DNA of 10,041 nucleotides, taken from Victivallales bacterium (lineage in GTDB: Bacteria > Verrucomicrobiota > Lentisphaeria > Oligosphaerales > Lenti-02). The notes under the pieces were generated by a model. That model had not been told where the DNA came from. It was given only the letters and a program-made list of their open reading frames with translations, and ran no database searches. The translations under genes and the position numbers were made by a program. The stretch is from NCBI GenBank assembly GCA_018648945.1, contig JABGQJ010000243.1, positions 1 through 10,041 on the forward strand, written 5' to 3'. Shown here piece by piece: positions 4,574 through 10,041 of this stretch. Every line of letters starts with the position of its first letter. Within the stretch, counting starts at the first letter, position 1.

Positions 4574-7552
4574 CTATGGTCGCCGCACCCAGAGGGGGGT
4601 GCCCCAGGCGAGTTCGCCGTCTTCCTGGATTACGCGGACGTAGTAGCTGCTCTCCCCGGGGACCGGAGCGGGGTCCTGCCAGGTCACGTCCACTGTCGCT
4701 TTGCCGGGGGAGATGGTGTGGTAGATCTCGGCATTGCGGATGATGTCCAGGCTCTTGATGGGGCCGGTGCCGACGGCGTGGATGCGGAGTTTGGGTGCGT
4801 CATTGGCCTTCAGTTCGTCGCCCATCATGTGCTCCGTGCCGATGCGGACGTCGAGCAGGATGTTATCGGTCGCACCGTAGCAGTGTCGTCTGCGGAGCGC
4901 CTCCATGACCCCCTCCCGGCTCATCTCGGACACGTACAGCATGGCGTAGCTCACATGGGTGGACCGGTGGTCGGAACTGGCGATGATCCCGAACTTCTGG
5001 TTGGCCTTCAGGAGGCTCCAGTAGAAGCCCGGGGTGTTGCCTCTCTTGTTGCCTCGGGGGCAATCGGCGTACTCGTAGGAGTTCCGCGCGCCCTGGTAGA
5101 TCTCCACGACGCAGTTCACGTCGGGGGCCCGGTCCACGAAGTTCCCGCCGGCGCCCGTGCCGATGGTGTGTGGGATGCTCACGAACTTCTGCTCGCGCAG
5201 GAACTGGAAGAGCAGGCGGGTATCCTGGATGGAGCCTTTCTCGTCGATGTTGTCTCGACCGTGCACGGGGAGGACACGCATACCGCGCCGCGGCATGATG
5301 ATGTTTTTGTGCCCTTGCGGTCCGTTCGCGGTGACGCTTCGTTCGTAGGAGAACATGGGAATGAAATGGTTTTGCATGAGGTAGAGGTCGTAGAACTTCT
5401 GGGTGATGTACCAGGGGTACTCGAAACCACTGCCATTGTCGTGGTCGCCATTGCCCATGGTATCGAGCGCGGCCGCATCCAGCGCATATCGGAAGGCATC
5501 GTCGATGGAGCCGTCGCCGAGGGCGCTGTCGCCCGAGAAGGCGGTGTGACGGTGGAAGTCCCCGCGCAAAATCCGATACGTTTTGCCGCCGACCGTTGCC
5601 CGGAAGGTACGCATGCGCTGCACCGCTTCCCGTTCGGCGGCGACCGAGGGGGGAACTTCCGGGGGTACCACCGCGACCGCAGGCTCCAGGACTGGCGAGC
5701 GGGACTTCCCGGTGGGGACATACCGACCAAGGCGGATGTTCTGGTTTGCCTCGCATTTCTTGCGCTGGCCGGACGCCCGTCCATCCCCCGCGCCGGCCAC
5801 GGCAACACCCCCTGCGGGCAGGGCACAGATCACCGGCGCGCAGTGGCGATGCCCCGACGAGCCGAGCAACCGAGTCGGAGGCAGCCAATGGTCGCCGTCG
5901 AGCATGGTCACGAAGTCGGACCAGATTCCCTGGTGGGCCAGCGCCAGGTTCGGCAGGTAGTCGTGTTGGCGGAACGCCAGACAGATGCGTCCGTCGGCCG
6001 TGACGGCCAGCCGGGGATAGTAGGCGTACCGCTTCTCCTCCGTGAAGATGCGTTCCCGCGCCCGTTTGGGCTTGCCGTAGACGGTCATGATGGTCTGCTG
6101 CAGGGGCAGGAGCGGATCGAGGGACGCCTTGGGCAGCCGCAGTTTCCCCTCTTCGATACAGGCCACTCGCAGCGTGCGTCCATCATCGATCCGCTCGCCG
6201 GGGACCCTCTTGACCGCCGCGTTCCCACCGGTGTCCTTCCCCCAGTTCCTGCCGGTCTCCTCCCAGGCGATCCAGAGGCGATCCTGTGCGTCGAAGGCGA
6301 TGCTGGCCCGGTCCTCGAAGCGGAGCGAGGTAGCCACGGGTACCTGCGTGGGCTGGTTGCTTCCTGCCCCGAGGAACGCGCAGTACACATCATAGTCGCC
6401 CTTGGCGTAGGTGTCGTAGGCGACCGCGATCCTGCCTCGACTGTCCGCCGCGATCGCGGGCATCCAGCAGTTGGCCGTACCGTCGGTGACCTCAATCGGT
6501 GCGTCGAGTTTGAGCGCCTCGGGGTCGATCCTGGCGAGCATGATGCGCGACGTGCCTTGCCGGAAGCTCTGCCAGGCGAGCCAGTAGCCCTGATCCGTCG
6601 CCACCAGGACCGCGTAGAGGTCCGGTCCTGGGGCCGATGTCAGCTGGATCGGTTTGCTCCACTTGTTCCCGGTCCGGACACTCGCATGCAGATCCCAGTT
6701 CTGGCCCGTTCGCTGTGACCAGACCACCAACGGCCCGGCCCCATCGCGAGCGGCGATGGCCGGGTGGAAGAGATCGAGTCCACCGGCAGTGATGGGCATT
6801 GCCTCCCCGGCGACTCTGGCCTGCTCGCGAACCACCAGCAATTGGTCGTTGCACGGAACCTGCTGTAGGGGCGCGAAGTTCTTGGGGTCCTTCTCCAAGG
6901 ACACCCGTACGTTCGGGCGCCCCCGGTAGGCAACGTACGCCGTCCATGTCGCGCCATCGGCAGCGGCGCAAAGCGCCGGGAAGTCATTGTAGAGAATGGC
7001 CCCATCCGCAGCTCTGCATGTGCCCAGTTCCGTCCCTGGCAGGGAGCGTTCGATATGCACTCGACCGTCGAGAAAGGTGGCGGGTTGGTCATACGAGACC
7101 GCCCGAGGATCAACCTGGAACTCGCCATGTGCAGCCGTCGAAATCGTGACCGGTGCCCACTCCGTGGCAGTGAACTCGACGACGAAGGAATACGGTTTCA
7201 GCGGGTAGTAGACCGCCACACCCTTGAGATCGATGACCGGGCGCTTCTTGAAGTAGTCCCGCATCTGATCGCGCTTGCTGCTGCCCTTCCAGACGACCCG
7301 CATGGGGGAGGGCACTTTGATGTTCGCCCGTTTGCCCCATGGGTAGAGGTCGAGCACGACGGCATTCTCCACCACCATTCCGTCGGGACAGCGCAGTTCG
7401 CCATCCCAGACCGTGGACTCCTCGTCCGTCGCCCCCAGGCGCACGGTAAGGGCGATGCGCCTGGGCTCGGCGCCGCCAACCAGGGACGCGATACCGAGGC
7501 ACAACGCCAGGGATAGCCGCAGCGCGGCGGGATTGCGGACCCATTTCATCAT
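4574..7552 (-). CDS. Secreted PHP-domain metal-dependent hydrolase with beta-propeller region
   Basis: A 992-residue exported protein. It has a signal peptide (about 1-28, hydrophobic core LSLALCLGIASLV, cut near GGA-EP), a beta-rich N-terminal part (30-165) and a middle part (about 190-610) with recurring propeller-like strands such as HPAIAARDGAGPLVVWS and MPAIAADSRGRIAVAYD. A PHP-type domain follows (about 655-900), then a short beta-rich tail. Metal-ligand candidates of the PHP fold are all visible: GDFHRHT (His667, His669), GDHD (Asp703, His704), YER (Glu737), GHKN (His748), PHT (His795) and SSDH (Asp861, His862). It resembles the DUF3604-like branch of exported PHP proteins. PHP enzymes typically hydrolyse phosphoesters using two or three metal ions, but the substrate here is unknown. 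The start has GGAG (complement of 7560-7563) seven bases upstream; a second ATG follows immediately, at 7549. It is divergent from the beta-helix gene, so shared control is possible. Confidence 0.88.
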   Translation of the reverse strand: MMKWVRNPAALRLSLALCLGIASLVGGAEPRRIALTVRLGATDEESTVWDGELRCPDGMVVENAVVLDLYPWGKRANIKVPSPMRVVWKGSSKRDQMRDYFKKRPVIDLKGVAVYYPLKPYSFVVEFTATEWAPVTISTAAHGEFQVDPRAVSYDQPATFLDGRVHIERSLPGTELGTCRAADGAILYNDFPALCAAADGATWTAYVAYRGRPNVRVSLEKDPKNFAPLQQVPCNDQLLVVREQARVAGEAMPITAGGLDLFHPAIAARDGAGPLVVWSQRTGQNWDLHASVRTGNKWSKPIQLTSAPGPDLYAVLVATDQGYWLAWQSFRQGTSRIMLARIDPEALKLDAPIEVTDGTANCWMPAIAADSRGRIAVAYDTYAKGDYDVYCAFLGAGSNQPTQVPVATSLRFEDRASIAFDAQDRLWIAWEETGRNWGKDTGGNAAVKRVPGERIDDGRTLRVACIEEGKLRLPKASLDPLLPLQQTIMTVYGKPKRARERIFTEEKRYAYYPRLAVTADGRICLAFRQHDYLPNLALAHQGIWSDFVTMLDGDHWLPPTRLLGSSGHRHCAPVICALPAGGVAVAGAGDGRASGQRKKCEANQNIRLGRYVPTGKSRSPVLEPAVAVVPPEVPPSVAAEREAVQRMRTFRATVGGKTYRILRGDFHRHTAFSGDSALGDGSIDDAFRYALDAAALDTMGNGDHDNGSGFEYPWYITQKFYDLYLMQNHFIPMFSYERSVTANGPQGHKNIIMPRRGMRVLPVHGRDNIDEKGSIQDTRLLFQFLREQKFVSIPHTIGTGAGGNFVDRAPDVNCVVEIYQGARNSYEYADCPRGNKRGNTPGFYWSLLKANQKFGIIASSDHRSTHVSYAMLYVSEMSREGVMEALRRRHCYGATDNILLDVRIGTEHMMGDELKANDAPKLRIHAVGTGPIKSLDIIRNAEIYHTISPGKATVDVTWQDPAPVPGESSYYVRVIQEDGELAWGTPLWVRRP

Positions 7553-7635
7553 GTTCGGTCTCCTTTGGGCAAGCAGTTGTTCGAGATCGCCTACGATACA
7601 GGCTATTGCTTCCTGTTTCCCCTTCCCGCGCAGGG

Positions 7636-7664
7636 TTGCCGAATGATGTCGCAGGCACTATTCT
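7636..7664 (+). promoter_or_regulatory. Candidate promoter for the beta-helix/sulfatase genes
   Basis: TTGCCG (7636-7641), a 17-base spacer and TATTCT (7659-7664) make a reasonable sigma70-like promoter. Transcription would start near 7671, about 36 bases before the beta-helix ATG. It lies in the 154-bp divergent region shared with the PHP gene, where I could not find an equally good promoter on the minus strand. The sigma factor preferences of this organism are unknown. Confidence 0.35.
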
Positions 7665-7706
7665 CGGGCATCGCCTGCCGCCCATCGACACCTCCGGGGA
7701 ACCACG

Positions 7707-8909
7707 ATGAGAACTGCCTGTGCCCTGCTCTGCATTCTCTCGCTGCTGGCCGCCGCCCAGGAGCCCGTCGTCCTCTCGCCGGTGGCCGGGGACAATGCCC
7801 CGGCGCTGCGGATCGCGCTCGACACGTTGCGCAAGCAGAAGGGAGGCGTCCTCGTCCTCAGCCCGGGGACGTACCTGATTGGTGCCCAGCTCAGCTTGGA
7901 CAACCTGACGGACGCCCACATCCTGGGGCGCGGCGAGGTCATCCTGCAGCTTCTGCCAGAGCGGCACACCCGGACCACGAAAGCCGCCAAGAAGGGGGAC
8001 TCCGAGATCCTTGTGCAGCGGGCGGATGTCTTCGCGCCCGGCCTGGCCATCGAGCTTCAGGGCGCCATTCGGGACACCCTGACCCCCGAGGGGAAACCCC
8101 ATCGCATCTCCCATCTCAGCACCACCATCAAGGAGGTCCAGGGTGACCGCCTCATCCTCGCCAGGCCGCTGACTGCCGATGTCCCCGCTGGCGCTCCCGT
8201 CGTCCACCCCATGAACCTCTTCGACGGTCGCCGCAACATCCGCAACCTGACCATCCAGAACCTGACTCTCGACCTCAACCGCGACGCCTGGCCCGTCCGC
8301 CCCTTCAACCATGCCCGCAACAGCGGCATCTTCCTGCATGGTCCCTACAGCTATGAAACCGGCCCCACCGGCCCGCCTCTCGAAGGCGTCCGCATCATCG
8401 ACTGCACCATCAAGAACTCGCACCACCGCGGGATTGCCTTCTACAACGTGCGCAACAGCGGGGTCTACCATTGCCGGATCGAGAACACGGCGGCGGAGGG
8501 GATCGACTTCGACCACTTCGTCACCCATTGCCAAGCCGTGGGCAATGTCCTTGTCAATTGCCGGAACATCGAGCTGAACGACGCCTCCGACTGTCTCGTC
8601 AGCGACAATCTTCTGCGCACCTGCCGGACCGGCATCGTGGTCTGGCAGTGGTGCCAGTTGCCGGGCCTCAACGAGCGGAATCTGATTCTCCGCAATCGCT
8701 TCGAGGACTGCCCGCCCCCGGCCATCTCCTTGCGCAAGGGGGCCGACCACAGCACCATCCGCAACAACTCCGGGCGCTTCGCCAAGGGCCCGGCTATCGT
8801 CGTCGATGGCAAGGGCAACCTGATCGGCGACAACCCGTTCCAGATCGAGCAAGGCGACGTCCAACGCATCGCGCCGGGCAATCTCCAAGCTCAGCCGGCT
8901 GGGGAGTAG
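7707..8909 (+). CDS. Secreted right-handed parallel beta-helix protein
   Basis: A 400-residue exported protein. The signal peptide is short (about 1-17, core CALLCILSLLAAA, cut before QEP). Residues 29-62 (DNAPALRIALDTLRK...GGVLVLSPGTYLI) are the classic opening of pectate-lyase-like beta-helix proteins. From about 173 to 378 there are repeated short coils rich in N, I, L and V, such as NIRNLTIQNLTLDL, GVRIIDCTIKNSHHRGIAF, SGVYHCRIENTAAEGIDF and HSTIRNNSGRF, which build the right-handed helix. This fold is shared by polysaccharide lyases, glycoside hydrolases (GH28-like) and epimerases, and I cannot assign one activity. Candidate catalytic residues such as Asp268, His270 and His274 (FDHFVTH) lie in one coil, which is only suggestive. 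GGGGA precedes the ATG at short distance. The sulfatase starts 26 bp after the stop, so the two are probably co-transcribed. Confidence 0.85.
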   Translation: MRTACALLCILSLLAAAQEPVVLSPVAGDNAPALRIALDTLRKQKGGVLVLSPGTYLIGAQLSLDNLTDAHILGRGEVILQLLPERHTRTTKAAKKGDSEILVQRADVFAPGLAIELQGAIRDTLTPEGKPHRISHLSTTIKEVQGDRLILARPLTADVPAGAPVVHPMNLFDGRRNIRNLTIQNLTLDLNRDAWPVRPFNHARNSGIFLHGPYSYETGPTGPPLEGVRIIDCTIKNSHHRGIAFYNVRNSGVYHCRIENTAAEGIDFDHFVTHCQAVGNVLVNCRNIELNDASDCLVSDNLLRTCRTGIVVWQWCQLPGLNERNLILRNRFEDCPPPAISLRKGADHSTIRNNSGRFAKGPAIVVDGKGNLIGDNPFQIEQGDVQRIAPGNLQAQPAGE

Positions 8910-8935
8910 CCTGAAGCCCCGCACCCGAGGTCACC

Positions 8936-10041
8936 ATGGACAGTCCCAACATCCTCTTCGTGTTCGCGGACCAGTTGCGCTACACTGCACTGGGGCTCAA
9001 CGGCAACCCGGTGGTGCGCACTCCTCACCTTGACGGGCTGGCAGCGGATGGCTTGGTCTTCGACCAGGCGTTCTCGTCCTGCCCCATCTGTTCACCCTAT
9101 CGAGGCCAGATCCTGACCGGTCGGTACTCGCACGCCAATGGCGTGGTCTGCAACGAGTACCGCATGGCCGACGACCAAGTCACCATCGCGCACGCGCTGC
9201 GAGAGCACGGGTACCGCACGGCCTACATCGGCAAGCTGCATCTCAATCACGGCCCGTATCCGGAAGCCAAGCGCCTCGGCTTCGATGATATGATCGCCTA
9301 CAACTGCACGCATTCCTACTACAAAGTCCGCTACTTCCGCAACGAGGAAGGCCCGATCCCCATGCCCGGGTATGCGCCGCAGGGCGAGACGGATCTGACC
9401 CTTGGCTACATTCGCGAGCATCGGGCGGCGCAGCCCGATCAGCCGTTCTGCATCTTCCTGTCCTGGGGCCCCCCGCACTGGACCGGGCATGCGGGGAAGG
9501 ACGGCGAGTATGCCGACTACCCTCGGGAATACGCGACCTACGATCCCGAGACAGTCGATGTGCCGGAGAACATTCCTCCCATGTTACGCGACTACGCGGC
9601 GCGTGAGATCGCCGACTACTACGGCATGGTCACGTCCCTAGACGACTGCATTGGCCGGATTCTTGCCGATCTTGAGGAGCAGGGCCTGGCCGAGAACACC
9701 ATCGTCTGCTTCTCATCCGACCATGGCGACCACATTGGTGCACACGGCTATGGGAAGCCCGGTTGCGACTGGATGCCGTGGAAGCTGCGCGCATCGAAGG
9801 CGACGCCCTACGACGAATCCGTGCACATCCCGTTCATCATGCGCTACCCGGGCAAGGTTGCCGCGGGACGCCGTACCACCGCGTTCCTGAACTCGGTCGA
9901 TGTCATGCCCACACTGCTGGGGCTCGCGGGCGTGCCCGTGCCGGAGACCGTGCAGGGCACTGATCTGTCGCATGTTGCCACGGGCGGCGAGGACGAGACA
10001 CCCGACTCCGTATACCTGCAGATTCTCGGTCCCGGCTGGCC
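8936..10041 (+). CDS. Sulfatase, FGly-type (3' end beyond the window)
   Basis: The first 368 residues of an alkaline-phosphatase-superfamily sulfatase, which removes sulfate from esters, often on polysaccharides. The N-terminus is typical (PNILFVFADQLRY, with metal-ligand candidate Asp12). The maturation motif CSPYRGQILTGR (52-63) carries Cys52, Pro54 and Arg56, so Cys52 should be converted to formylglycine by a maturase encoded elsewhere. Further landmarks are GKLHLNH (Lys100, His102), GPPH (His181), FSSDHGD (Asp262, His263) and VDVMPTLLGLAG (321-332). There is no signal peptide: the first beta strand begins at residue 4, implying a cytoplasmic enzyme acting on imported fragments, unless export occurs by another route. 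The ATG is supported by GAGG at 8927-8930, five bases upstream. It follows the beta-helix gene by 26 bp. The frame is open to the last base; such enzymes usually have 450-550 residues, so about 100-150 are missing. Confidence 0.95.
   Translation, partial: MDSPNILFVFADQLRYTALGLNGNPVVRTPHLDGLAADGLVFDQAFSSCPICSPYRGQILTGRYSHANGVVCNEYRMADDQVTIAHALREHGYRTAYIGKLHLNHGPYPEAKRLGFDDMIAYNCTHSYYKVRYFRNEEGPIPMPGYAPQGETDLTLGYIREHRAAQPDQPFCIFLSWGPPHWTGHAGKDGEYADYPREYATYDPETVDVPENIPPMLRDYAAREIADYYGMVTSLDDCIGRILADLEEQGLAENTIVCFSSDHGDHIGAHGYGKPGCDWMPWKLRASKATPYDESVHIPFIMRYPGKVAAGRRTTAFLNSVDVMPTLLGLAGVPVPETVQGTDLSHVATGGEDETPDSVYLQILGPGW

Noticed and set aside
4382..6718. A 778-codon open frame on the plus strand
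   Set aside because: It lies antisense to the secreted PHP gene, whose frame has a signal peptide, a ribosome site and all the metal motifs. The translation is Val/Gly/Asp/Arg-rich without family features, a usual by-product of high GC.
7571..7620. Partial inverted repeat ACAGG...CCTGT in the divergent region
   Set aside because: Only five paired bases around a nine-base centre, which is too weak to call an operator.
7110..8924. A 604-codon open frame on the minus strand
   Set aside because: It covers the beta-helix gene in antisense and part of the PHP gene in another frame. It contains no recognisable domain.

Overview
This high-GC bacterial window looks like accessory territory from a free-living environmental heterotroph. 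Three things point to Armatimonadota or the planctomycete/lentisphaera/verrucomicrobia side of the tree: a large membrane protein resembling the DUF6785/DUF6784 families, a small protein ending in the H-X9-DG motif that is abundant in those phyla, and secreted PHP-domain and parallel beta-helix proteins beside a sulfatase. The phylum is an inference from family content; no marker gene is present.

Layout: (1) 105-461 (+), a small protein I do not recognise. (2) 714-2759 (+), a membrane protein of about 14 segments, probably a transporter. (3) A short convergent gap with two strong inverted repeats. (4) 2839-3732 (-), a DapA/NanA-superfamily class I aldolase, preceded by two identical perfect 12-bp palindromes, a probable operator pair. 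(5) A non-coding stretch, then 4128-4556 (+), an H-X9-DG protein without a prepilin N-terminus. (6) 4574-7552 (-), a secreted 992-residue protein with a beta-propeller-like middle and a PHP-type metal hydrolase domain. (7) Divergent from it across 154 bp, 7707-8909 (+), a secreted right-handed beta-helix protein, followed 26 bp later by (8) a sulfatase from 8936 that runs off the window.

The right-hand genes (PHP protein, beta-helix protein, sulfatase) and the aldolase with its own operators fit a locus for using a complex, perhaps sulfated or uronic/sialic-type, polysaccharide. The beta-helix protein would act on the polymer outside the cytoplasm, the sulfatase would remove sulfate, a transporter such as the 714-2759 product might bring in products, and the aldolase would cleave or form a keto-acid sugar. 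This is inference from families; no substrate can be read from the sequence. No RNA genes, CRISPR arrays, insertion sequences or attachment sites were seen.
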